Assembly: GCA_963834855.1 (NCBI GenBank)
Contig: CAWIDH010000031.1
Span: 62,001-126,000 of the forward strand
Reading direction: 5' to 3'
DNA length: 64,000 bases
From: DATJKD01 sp963834855
Lineage (GTDB): Bacteria > Pseudomonadota > Gammaproteobacteria > Steroidobacterales > Steroidobacteraceae
Below are positions 17,771 through 26,656 of this stretch, piece after piece. The notes under the pieces were generated by a model. It worked only from the letters and a program-made list of their open reading frames with translations. It ran no database searches and was not told where the DNA came from. Numbering within the stretch: the first letter of the stretch is position 1; each line of letters begins with the position of its first letter. The position numbers and the translations under genes are program-made.

Positions 17771-18931
17771 ATGCAGATCGAAAGGTTTGAAATGGAGCGC
17801 ACCCAGTGCCTCTATGAAAACGTGGTCGAGCTCAATCTCTCGGAGAGCGGCGTGCTGCCGCTGCGAGCCGACGAGCTGGTCGAAACGGCGGACGACCGAG
17901 AACGGTTTCTAGCCAACTCGCTGTGGTACTGCGAATCGGACGGCTCCCACGTTCTTCGCGAGCGCATCGCCCGGTTCTACCCGGACTGCGAGGCCGAGAA
18001 CGTCACGATCACCAACGGGGGCGCCGAGGCGAACTATGTGACTCTCTGGGCGCTCCTCGGCCGTGAGAATCGGCTCGCCTGCATGCTGCCGAACTACCTG
18101 CAGGGGTGGGGCCTGGGCCGGGCCTACGCGAGTGCAGCCGACGCGTTTCACCTGACGGTGCGTGAGGAGCGCGGCATCCGCCGGTGGGCGCTCGACCTCG
18201 ATGCGCTCGATCGCGCAGTGACGCCGCAGACGAAAGTCGTGCTCGTCACGAACCCGAACAACCCGACGGGCGCCGTCCTGAACGAAGCGGAGATGGACGC
18301 GGTCGTCGCCGCCGCACGGCGGGTCGGCGCCTGGCTCGTGGCGGATGAGATCTACCGGGGCGCGGAGGTCGACACCGATACGACGACGCCGACGTTCTGG
18401 GGCCGCTACGAGCGCGTCATCATCACATCGGGCCTGTCGAAGGCTTTCGGACTGCCGGGCCTGCGGATCGGCTGGATCGTCGCTCCGCCGGAGTTCATCG
18501 AGCAGGCATGGATCCGGCACGATTACCTGACGCTGACGCCGGGTCTGCTCAACGACCGGCTCGCCGCGATCGCGATGGAGCCGGCGCGCCGGGAGACGAT
18601 CCTGGCGCGGACGCGAGGCCTCATCCGGAAAAACCTGCCGGCGGTCGAGGACTGGATAGGCGCGCGCCGCGATCTGTTCGACTACGTGCGGCCGGTCGCC
18701 GGCGCCATCGCTTATCTCCAGTACTCGTTCGAGATGGATTCCGTTGCGCTCTTCGACGAGCTGCGCCGCGAGCATTCGGTGCTGGTGACGCCGGCCGGGC
18801 ACTTCGGCGCTGCGAACGGCCTGCGCTTCGGTTTTGGCTACGACGTGCAGAAAACGATGGCCGGGCTGGCCAGGCTGGATGAGCTGATTGCGAAGCGAGG
18901 GCTGCGCGACCGTCGCCGGCGCGAGGCCTGA
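17771..18931 (+). CDS. Class I/II PLP aminotransferase, arm A
   Basis: A 386-residue fold-type I PLP enzyme. It has TNGGAEANYVTLWALL near the phosphate site, VTNPNNPTGAVLNEAE, the ADEIYRGAE aspartate/tyrosine segment, and the PLP lysine in TSGLSKAFGLPGLRIGW. It could be an aspartate-type aminotransferase or a beta-elimination/cyclisation enzyme such as the capreomycidine-synthase-like branch; the sequence alone does not decide. It is paired with the cyclodeaminase-like gene in both arms. It marks the inner boundary of arm A. Its arm B paralogue (36261-37416) carries a frameshift. Confidence 0.88.
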   Translation: MQIERFEMERTQCLYENVVELNLSESGVLPLRADELVETADDRERFLANSLWYCESDGSHVLRERIARFYPDCEAENVTITNGGAEANYVTLWALLGRENRLACMLPNYLQGWGLGRAYASAADAFHLTVREERGIRRWALDLDALDRAVTPQTKVVLVTNPNNPTGAVLNEAEMDAVVAAARRVGAWLVADEIYRGAEVDTDTTTPTFWGRYERVIITSGLSKAFGLPGLRIGWIVAPPEFIEQAWIRHDYLTLTPGLLNDRLAAIAMEPARRETILARTRGLIRKNLPAVEDWIGARRDLFDYVRPVAGAIAYLQYSFEMDSVALFDELRREHSVLVTPAGHFGAANGLRFGFGYDVQKTMAGLARLDELIAKRGLRDRRRREA

Positions 18932-18986
18932 TGGTTGCGTACGGGCAGCAGGCAACACCGCGTCCCCTGGGGACTCTGCTACGCAA

Positions 18987-19106
18987 ATGGTCGACATATT
19001 CGACATATTCATCAGCTACGCCAGGGGCGAGCTACCGCCCGAGAATGTGCCACAGATCCCGACAACTGGAACCGACTTGCAGCAATCTCAGCAATTACAG
19101 ATCTAG
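18987..19106 (+). other. Short ORF with a TIR-like N-terminal segment (possible remnant)
   Basis: A 39-codon frame beginning MVDIFDIFISYARGE. DIFISYAR resembles the first beta strand of TIR domains (usually xVFISYSxxD), but the rest matches nothing recognisable and a stop follows quickly. It lies exactly at the inner edge of arm A. It is either a chance match or the stump of a TIR gene cut when the centre was assembled. Weak evidence. Confidence 0.25.
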
Positions 19107-19119
19107 ACCAGGTGGTCAT

Positions 19120-21480
19120 TTGGGTAGGTTCCGGGGAGGGAACATTCGTAGGCGTCTCCTGCTGTCCACCGGCCTTCTCTTGGCCGGGCTCGTGCTGGCG
19201 GGCTGCGCATCGCAGGAAACACCCGAGCCCTCCGCGTCGGCGCCCGACAGTGAACCTGCAGGCACGACCCCAAGTGACTCGCCATCGCCCGCCGCTCCAG
19301 CCCCTGCTGCCCCCGCAGCCGGCACCATCGCGATTTCTCTTCCGAATTCGGGTACGTGCACACGACTAACATCCGAATTGCCGCAAAGAATGTGGGAGAC
19401 CGCCGCCACATTCGATCCTGAAACCGGTGAACTAGTACACCACGGTGGGCACGTCAAATACGAACAAAGCAGCTACACCTATCTTTATCATCCTGATAAC
19501 GGAACCATCAGACGCGCGAAGCCACGACGGACACCGCCGCGAGCGTGCTTACAGGATGGTGCGTATGCTGAATCGCGCAGAGTTTCGGTCTTTGCGCACG
19601 GACTATCAGGCCATGGCTCCATGCCACCCGGTGAATTCAAAAATGGAATTTACACTTCCCTAAAAATCGCCGACGAAACCGGACCCTGGCTTTACGACAG
19701 TGCCAAGGACAATTTCGAATATGCCCGTACCGTCGGTAATCGCTTTACCTCTTTCTATCATGCGCCGATGGCCTACGATGCAAGTAGCGATGTTGTGTAT
19801 TCACTCGGTGAAACTGAACTCTTCATTTATTCGGTGCAATTGAATAGGGTCTTTCGTCGGGCTTTACCGATCGAATTGCACCGCCGTCGCAACTATGGCG
19901 CGGCCGTTGACCCGATTCATCGCAAGCTGGTGATCTTCGGCGGGGTATCGCCGACACAATGGCAATACATCAGGAATGATCGCGGATTACCCGACAGCGA
20001 ATTTCAGAATCACGTCATGAAAGACACCTGGATGTATCGTCTTGAAGACGACACCTGGGAAAAACTACCGCAAACCGTCCAACCGCCCCGCGGGTACCCT
20101 GGTTCTGACTTCATCAAATACATGATGGTGTATGAACCACGTAACGGGAATATCCTCTTGCGGGTTACGCCCATTGAAGACGTCGTTTACGACCGTAGCC
20201 AATGGCCTCGCGCCGAGACCTGGGCCTTCAATGCCTATTCTCAACAGTGGAAAAAGCTGACGCTCAACGGCGAACCACGCTTCCCAGGCTTGACGACTTA
20301 TGATTCCAGGAATCATCGCCTGGTGATCATGGGCGGCGGCGACGATGTGGCGAAACAGAATAACGAGGGTGTACCGGCAAACTTGCGGCCCGCTACAAGC
20401 CGCGAACTCTTTGTTTGCGATTTGCCCACTCAGCCGGATGCTCTCCCGACGACCCATCCAAAGACAATAGATCTCTATACGCGCAAGACCACAATCACTG
20501 ATCCAAAGACTGGCATTAAGAGAACTGAGTATTCAAATCAACTGGAATGGTCAGCACAAGCCGGTCAGAGCTACACGATTTATCGTGCCGAAGCCAATCC
20601 GCTGCCGGGAACCTTTGAGAAGATTGGGGCGGTAACTGCCAATACTTACATCGATCGCACTGCGCTCAATACCAAGGTTTATGCATATCGAGTGTCGCCC
20701 ACTCAGCCTGTCGTAGAAAAACGAGTGTACTCAAACGTGGCTTTCGATCAGCCCAGCCGACCGGCTGGTCTAATGGCTTCAGTTGAAGGCGCGAACCTCG
20801 TCGAACTGCGCTGGGACAAAGCGACCGGCCCTGACTTTGCTGGTTACAATGTTTACCGTGCCCGCGGAAACGACGTGCGTATCGAAGGCGCCGGCGAGAG
20901 AATAAATTCCAGCTTGATCAACAGTCCCACCTACATTGATGCGACTGTTGATTTATCTGATTCGGTCGCTCGCTTTTATTGGGTAACCACCGTCAATCAG
21001 GCCGGCAAAGAGAGTGGTCCAAGCCCTTACGCGATGACATTTCCGGATGCGCCCCTGGCGGCCAATATCGACCGACACGAGACGCTGCCGGCACCAACCA
21101 ACCAGATCAAGATCTGGTGGGAATGGCCTGAGGACATGAAGGTCAAGGGATTCAATGTTTACTTTGTTGATAATCACATGAACACGCACGGTAAACCCGC
21201 CGAAGTGGTGAATGCGTGGTATGCCTCATGGGCCAAAGCCAACTCGGCACCGATCGTGAAACTGAGTACGAGGACCGCCGCACCGGGACACCTCAGTTAC
21301 GAATACACCTTCACCATTCCCGCTGACAGCACCGCTCCACATTATTACTTCTTCGTTCGTGCGGTGAACCTATTGGGACAAGAGGGACAGAAGACCGACA
21401 TTCTTTCGAGAACATCAGATGCGTTCGGTCCGCACATCAGCGACCAATGGGGACCTGGCACACAGCGGGCTCAGTTTTGA
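19120..21480 (+). CDS. Secreted lipoprotein with Kelch-type and fibronectin-III-like repeats
   Basis: About 786 residues from a TTG at 19120; the start is uncertain because the frame opens at 18931. The signal peptide RRRLLLSTGLLLAGLVLAGC ends in a lipobox. An Ala/Pro/Ser-rich linker follows. A Kelch-like propeller segment contains HRKLVIFGG, DTWMYRLEDDTWEKL and HRLVIMGGGDD. Two fibronectin-III-like modules then follow (SYTIYRAEANPLPG; ELRWDKATGPDFAGYNVYRA). A surface or periplasmic adhesive or carbohydrate-binding role is possible. The gene is clearly richer in A+T, with different codon use from its neighbours, suggesting recent transfer. Confidence 0.75.
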   Translation: MGRFRGGNIRRRLLLSTGLLLAGLVLAGCASQETPEPSASAPDSEPAGTTPSDSPSPAAPAPAAPAAGTIAISLPNSGTCTRLTSELPQRMWETAATFDPETGELVHHGGHVKYEQSSYTYLYHPDNGTIRRAKPRRTPPRACLQDGAYAESRRVSVFAHGLSGHGSMPPGEFKNGIYTSLKIADETGPWLYDSAKDNFEYARTVGNRFTSFYHAPMAYDASSDVVYSLGETELFIYSVQLNRVFRRALPIELHRRRNYGAAVDPIHRKLVIFGGVSPTQWQYIRNDRGLPDSEFQNHVMKDTWMYRLEDDTWEKLPQTVQPPRGYPGSDFIKYMMVYEPRNGNILLRVTPIEDVVYDRSQWPRAETWAFNAYSQQWKKLTLNGEPRFPGLTTYDSRNHRLVIMGGGDDVAKQNNEGVPANLRPATSRELFVCDLPTQPDALPTTHPKTIDLYTRKTTITDPKTGIKRTEYSNQLEWSAQAGQSYTIYRAEANPLPGTFEKIGAVTANTYIDRTALNTKVYAYRVSPTQPVVEKRVYSNVAFDQPSRPAGLMASVEGANLVELRWDKATGPDFAGYNVYRARGNDVRIEGAGERINSSLINSPTYIDATVDLSDSVARFYWVTTVNQAGKESGPSPYAMTFPDAPLAANIDRHETLPAPTNQIKIWWEWPEDMKVKGFNVYFVDNHMNTHGKPAEVVNAWYASWAKANSAPIVKLSTRTAAPGHLSYEYTFTIPADSTAPHYYFFVRAVNLLGQEGQKTDILSRTSDAFGPHISDQWGPGTQRAQF

Positions 21481-21527
21481 GGTAGGCGGCGCTGGCGATG
21501 GAGCGGCTGCCGCGCGAGGCGCGTTCC

Positions 21528-23525
21528 TCAGCCGCGACGGAGCAGCTCGCGATACCGCGAGTCGTCCGCGAGGCTCGACATGTTCCAATCGTGGCGCGCC
21601 CACCACGCGTGACGCCAACCGCGGGCGATGGCCTCGTCGAGCCCTTGCAGAGCGAGATCGCTACGTCCCAGCACCGCGTGAGCGCTCACCGCCCAGTACG
21701 AGAGACTCATGTTCACGATCCCTTGAGACCGGACATCCTCGAGTTGCGCGAGCAGCTGCTCCAGGCCGTGCCGCCCGCTTTCCTCGCCGGCAACGACTCG
21801 CAAGTGAGCATGGTTGACGATATGCGGCAACCGCCAGACCCAGTTGTCGTTGATGGCATCGTCGATGGCGAGGCGGGTGTCAGGCGCCTGCAGGTCGTAA
21901 AGCGCCCGAGCCGCTTCCAGGTTGCCGAGTGCCAGATGGGCCTGCGCGCGCTGTGAGGGTGAGTAGCTGCGGTCGGTCTGGCCGTCCGCGATGCGCGCCA
22001 GCTCGGAACGGTCGTCGCGCACGATGCGCAACGCGACCGCGAGGTCCGAATCGTAGGCATTGTCGGGGGAGCTGCGACACGCCGACTCGATCAAGGCAGC
22101 GGCTGCCTCATCCTCCCCGGCCTGCAGCAGCACGAGGCCTTTGCGGGCGAGATAGAATGCGCGCGTCGGAGCGCGCTCGATGGCCTGGTCGATCCAGCGC
22201 AGCGCATCCCCAAGCGCGCCGCGCGTCGAATTGAGCTTCGCCATGCCGGAGTACGGCACGGCGAACCCGGGGTCGATCTCGATCGCCGCCGCGAACCGGG
22301 CCGCCGCCTCGGTCTCATCGCCGAAGCGCAGTACATCGAAACCCGCGTTCGTATTGGCGATCGGCGACAGGGGATCGAGCCGGAGCGCCTCGCGATTGCG
22401 CGCAGCCGCCTCGCGGTAGCGACCTTGCGCCGTCAGCACCAGGCCGAGCCACACGTGCGCCATCGTGTAGCCCGGGTTGAGCGCGAGCGCGCGCTCGAGG
22501 GCGGCTTCCGCCGCGACGAGATCGTCCTGGTTGTGGTGGATCAGCCCAAGCGACGCGTGCGCCTCGGCAAGGTCCGGCGCCAGTTCCAGCGCACGGCGGG
22601 CAGCGGGCAGCGCGTGCGTGATTGCGCGGGTCGCCGGCATGTTGCCGTAATAGCCCGCGCTCAGGAGCGTGTATGCGTCGGCGAGGCCCGAATACGCGAG
22701 GGCGTAACCGGAGTCGCGTTCGATGGCCTGCTCGAAGTAGGCCACCGCGCGTTCCAGCGATGCCTCCGTGCGCTTGTGGAAATGATGGCGGCCGAGCAGG
22801 TAGAGGTTGTACGCGTCCACGCTCTGCGTGGCTGGAGGCGATGGCGCACGCTCCTCGCCGGTCCTGCGCGGGCCGATGGCTGCAATGACGGCCGATGCCA
22901 CTTCGCTCTGCAACCGGAAAATGTCATCCAGGCGTCGCTCGAAGGTCTCTGACCAGATCTGGTAGCCATCAGCGGCGCTCACGAGCTGGACATCGATGCG
23001 CACGGTGTCTGCCTGTTTGCGGACACCACCTTCGAGCACAGTCGCGACACTCAGTCGACGTCCGATCTCCCGCACGTCCTCGTGCCGGCCCTTGAACGCG
23101 AACGACGACGTGCGCGCCGCCACGCGCAGTCCCGGCACGCGCGCCAGTTGGTTGCGGATTTCCTCCGACAGGCCGTCCGAGAAGTACTCGTTCTCCACGT
23201 CCTGGCTCAGGTTCGCGAACGGCAGCACGGCGATCGAACTCTCGGGCGCGGCCGGCGGTGGATCCGCCGGCTCAGGCCGATCTGGCGTGCGCTCGATGCC
23301 GGAGGGAGTGATGTCGAACACCCACGCAAGCACCAGCGCAACCGGCAGCCCGACGGCCAATCCGGCGACGACGAAGCGCATGTACTGTGAGGCGTCGAAC
23401 GCGTCGAGCAGGAGATCGACCGCCTGCGCCAGTATCCATGCACCCGCGATGTAGAAGACCGCGACTCGCACGACCCGGCGGCGCAGCAGTTCCTTCCAGA
23501 ATCGTTTCGCATCCGGGTGCGCCAT
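21528..23525 (-). CDS. Membrane-anchored FlgO-like / TPR protein
   Basis: A 665-residue protein. An N-terminal cytoplasmic segment (WKELLRRRVVRVAVFYIAGAW) runs into one or two membrane helices within residues 18-70. A FlgO/TolB-N-like domain follows (SIAVLPFANLSQDVENEYFS, about residues 95-225). Then come roughly eight tetratricopeptide repeats. Proteins of this build are common in environmental Gammaproteobacteria, sometimes fused to DNA-binding or cyclase domains; here no output domain is visible. It is divergent from the TonB receptor at 23688, so it could sense or assemble with it. Its function is not established. Confidence 0.8.
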   Translation of the reverse strand: MAHPDAKRFWKELLRRRVVRVAVFYIAGAWILAQAVDLLLDAFDASQYMRFVVAGLAVGLPVALVLAWVFDITPSGIERTPDRPEPADPPPAAPESSIAVLPFANLSQDVENEYFSDGLSEEIRNQLARVPGLRVAARTSSFAFKGRHEDVREIGRRLSVATVLEGGVRKQADTVRIDVQLVSAADGYQIWSETFERRLDDIFRLQSEVASAVIAAIGPRRTGEERAPSPPATQSVDAYNLYLLGRHHFHKRTEASLERAVAYFEQAIERDSGYALAYSGLADAYTLLSAGYYGNMPATRAITHALPAARRALELAPDLAEAHASLGLIHHNQDDLVAAEAALERALALNPGYTMAHVWLGLVLTAQGRYREAAARNREALRLDPLSPIANTNAGFDVLRFGDETEAAARFAAAIEIDPGFAVPYSGMAKLNSTRGALGDALRWIDQAIERAPTRAFYLARKGLVLLQAGEDEAAAALIESACRSSPDNAYDSDLAVALRIVRDDRSELARIADGQTDRSYSPSQRAQAHLALGNLEAARALYDLQAPDTRLAIDDAINDNWVWRLPHIVNHAHLRVVAGEESGRHGLEQLLAQLEDVRSQGIVNMSLSYWAVSAHAVLGRSDLALQGLDEAIARGWRHAWWARHDWNMSSLADDSRYRELLRRG

Positions 23526-23687
23526 TCCGGCTATTGTCCGCGAGTCGCGCGCAAGCCGCGAGGGCGCCCTCGGTCACGCAGATCAGCACACCGACCTTCA
23601 ATTCGACATCGACAGGCTGGGGGAATCGGTGTCACACTGACCAATCTCCAGGGAAGGATCCAGAGGCCATCCTTGGGGGGTTGGAAC

Positions 23688-26656
23688 GTGCAGCAAGCAC
23701 GAATCGTGCTGTCCGGATTCTGCGTTCTCGCCGGAATCACCTGCCAGCTCTCCGCGCGAGCTGACGACCAGGTACTCGAAGAAATCGTCGTCACCGGCTC
23801 GCGCATCCCTCGTCGCGACTTCGAGTCGGCGAGCCCGATCGTGTCGGTGCCCCAGGCGGCTTTCGAGCGCACCGGGTCCGCCACCGTCGAGACGACGCTG
23901 AATGCACTGCCGCAGTTCGTCCCGTCGCTCACCAGCACATCCAACATAGGCCCTGGCTCAGTCGCCGGCGGGGAGGCGAATGTCGACCTGCGCGGCCTCG
24001 GCACAGCACGCACGCTGGTCCTGGTGGACGGAATGCGGTTGATTCCGGGCAACGGCGACGGGGTCCCGGATCTCAACATCATCCCCCCCGCCCTGATCGA
24101 GAGCGTCGAGATCATCACGGGCGGCGCGTCGGCGGTGTATGGATCGGATGCGATCAGCGGTGTCGTCAACCTCAAGCTGAAAAAAGAGTTCGAAGGCATC
24201 GAGTTCTCGGGGCGCTGGGGCCAGACCGACCGCGATGACGGCGAGCAATACGATCTTGCGTTGACCGCGGGAACGTCCTTTGCCGAGAGCCGCGGCCGGG
24301 TCATCGGGTTCGTCGGCCATTCGAGTCGCGAGCAGATCGATCGCGTCGCGCGGGACTTCGCCGTGGTCGATCTCGTCTACAAGGGGTGGATCGACGCGCC
24401 TGAAGGTGAAATTGGCCCGGGCAACAATTACTTTGCCTTCGCAAAATATCTTTATTGAAGAGGGTCGCGTCGGTGGGGTCGACGCCGACGAAACAGTCTT
24501 CGAGAGCCTCTTCGAGGAGTCCTACGGCTACACCGTGTGCAGCTCGCCGACTGAAAGCGACGAATGCGTGCCCTACCAGGACGCTTTCGGCTTCAACACG
24601 GACGGGACACTGTTCACGACCGGCGACTTTATTCTTGCCGCCGGGCAGCGTGGCGAACTTCAAAGGCGAGATCGATCCTGCGCTCGAGAACGGCGGGCGG
24701 TTTTACGGTTACAACACCGCTCCGAGTTACGCGCTGCAGCTGCCGCTCGAACGTACCTCACTCTTCCTGGTGGGGAGTTTCGACCTCAACGAAGTCATCA
24801 ACGTCTATGCGCAGGGGCTTTACACGGACTACACGGCGAATACTCAGGTGTCGCCTGTGCCGTTGCAGGACGTGACGATGCCGGCGAGCAACCCTTTCAT
24901 CCCACCCGACCTGAAGCGGCTGCTCGATGCGCGCCCGGATCCGGCGGCACCCGTGGACTTCCAGAAACGGATGACGGAAATCGGACCGCGCATCCAGGAG
25001 AACCAGTCCGACACGTACCAGGTCACCGTCGGCGTGCGTGGCACGGTTCTCGGCGACTGGAGCTTCGATGCCTACGCGCAGCACGGCGAGAGCGACCAGA
25101 CGATGAAGCAGTCCGGCGCCGTGCGCCGCTCGAAGGTCGAGGAGCTGACCTACGCCCCGGACGGTGGGCAATCGCTCTGCGCCGGCGGCTTCAATCCGTT
25201 CGGTATTGGCGCGCTGTCCGCCGAATGCGCCGCTTATGTCTCGGTCAACTCCGTGTCCACGGAAAGTATCCGGCAGACCGTCGCCGAGGCGTCGGTAGGC
25301 GGAAGACTGCTGACGCTGCCGGCCGGAGACTTGGGAACCGCGTTCGGCGTGATGTATCGCAACGATAGCTACCAGTTCCGCGCCGACGACCTTCTCCGCA
25401 CGTTCCTGCCCGACGGCCGTGCCGACAACGCAGGCGGCAACGCGTCCGACAATATCGACGGCGGGGACCACAACGTCGACCTCTACGCCGAGGCGCTGGT
25501 GCCGGTTCTCGCGGACAGGCCGGGCGTGCGCTCGCTCGAGGCCGGCTTCGGTTATCGCCGTTCTGACTATGCGATGGATCGGCGTGCCGATACCTGGAAG
25601 GCCGAGCTCATCTACCAGCCGGTCGAGAGACTGCTGACTGCGAGGCTCGTACCAGCGTGCCACCCGGGTGCCGAGCATCGACGAGCTCTATAGCCCACAG
25701 GTGCCGGTCTTGGTCGACATCGGGCAGCTGGATCCCTGCAGTTTCAATAGTGATGAGCGCGAAGGCCCGGATCGCGCCAGCGTCGAGGCGCTTTGCCTCG
25801 CACAGGGCCTCCCGGCCGCGCTGCTGCCGGACTTCGCGACTCGCCATCTTTGTGGAGGGAGTGTCTGGGGGCAATCCGGATCTCGAGCCCGAGGATGCGA
25901 CGACCCAAACGCTGGGCGTCGTGTTCGGCTCGCCAGTCGATTCCCGGCTCTGGTCGGACCTGCAGGTGTCGCTGGACTGGTACCAGATCAAAATCGAGGA
26001 CGTGATCACTTTCGTGTCCGCCGAGGAGTTCATCTTCAACTGCTACGACCCCGCATTCAATCCCGAGTACGCCGCCAGTAACCGCTGGTGCTCGAATTTC
26101 GGGCGCGATGCCGATTCAGGGGAGATCGTCGACACGATCGAGATCAACCAGAACCTTGCCGTGCTGGAGACGTCCGGGATCGACCTGCAGCTCAACTGGA
26201 ACATCGACGTCGGGCGCGGTGAACTGGGGGTCGCGTGGTACGTCGGATGGGTCGATTCGTTCGAGCGGCAATCGGATCCGGACGTCGCGGGCGAAGAGCA
26301 GGTCGGCACGATCGGCGGCTTCGCCGGCGCGTATGCCGAATGGAAGTGGAACTTCGAATTGAGCTACGCCGTCGGCGGCCTCGGCCTGAACGGCGTCTGG
26401 CGCTACGTCGACTCGATGCACGACATAAATTTCCCGGAGTACGAGACTATCTCAATACGATTGCTTCGATCTCTACGCGAGCTACACGGTCAAGGACGGT
26501 CCGCTGGGCGGCATCATCCTGAGCGCCGGTATCGAGAACCTGACGGACGAGGACCCGCCGATCTTTCCGACCTGGTCGAATGCGAATACGGACGCCTCGC
26601 AGTACGACGTCCTCGGTCGCCGCTTCTTCGTCAGCGTCCGCTATTCCACATTCTGA
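23688..26656 (+). CDS. TonB-dependent receptor 1 of the central region (five frameshifts)
   Basis: TonB-dependent receptor of about 987 residues after removing one base at each of about 24448, 24640, 25640, 25850 and 26440; the corrected length is a whole number of codons. It has a signal peptide (VQQARIVLSGF to SARA), a TonB-box-like region LEEIVVTGSRIPR, and a plug with RTLVLVDGMRLIPG and GGASAVYGSDAISGVVN, the large receptor type seen in Steroidobacter/Sphingomonas-like bacteria. The barrel ends RRFFVSVRYSTF. A related receptor in opposite orientation lies at 31835-34786. Its last 16 bases overlap the convergent STAND gene. The substrate is unknown; Ala/Ser/Cys-rich loops (ECVPYQDAFGFNTDGT) are shared by both receptors. 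Confidence 0.85.

Larger units (their letters stand above)
1..18931 (+). repeat. Arm A of a large inverted duplication (catabolic island)
   Basis: The gene order nitrilase tail, small membrane protein, ALDH, HisC-like aminotransferase, TPP enzyme, LysR, ManD, TonB receptor, Idh, SDR, MDR, VOC, SDR, cyclodeaminase, aminotransferase recurs in mirror order and opposite orientation from 63304 down to 36261. Protein identities by eye run from about 75 percent (receptor) to over 90 percent (LysR, ManD, TPP enzyme). Several intergenic stretches are also conserved. The arms are diverged, so this is not a simple assembly palindrome. The duplication runs past the left edge of the window. Confidence 0.9.
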
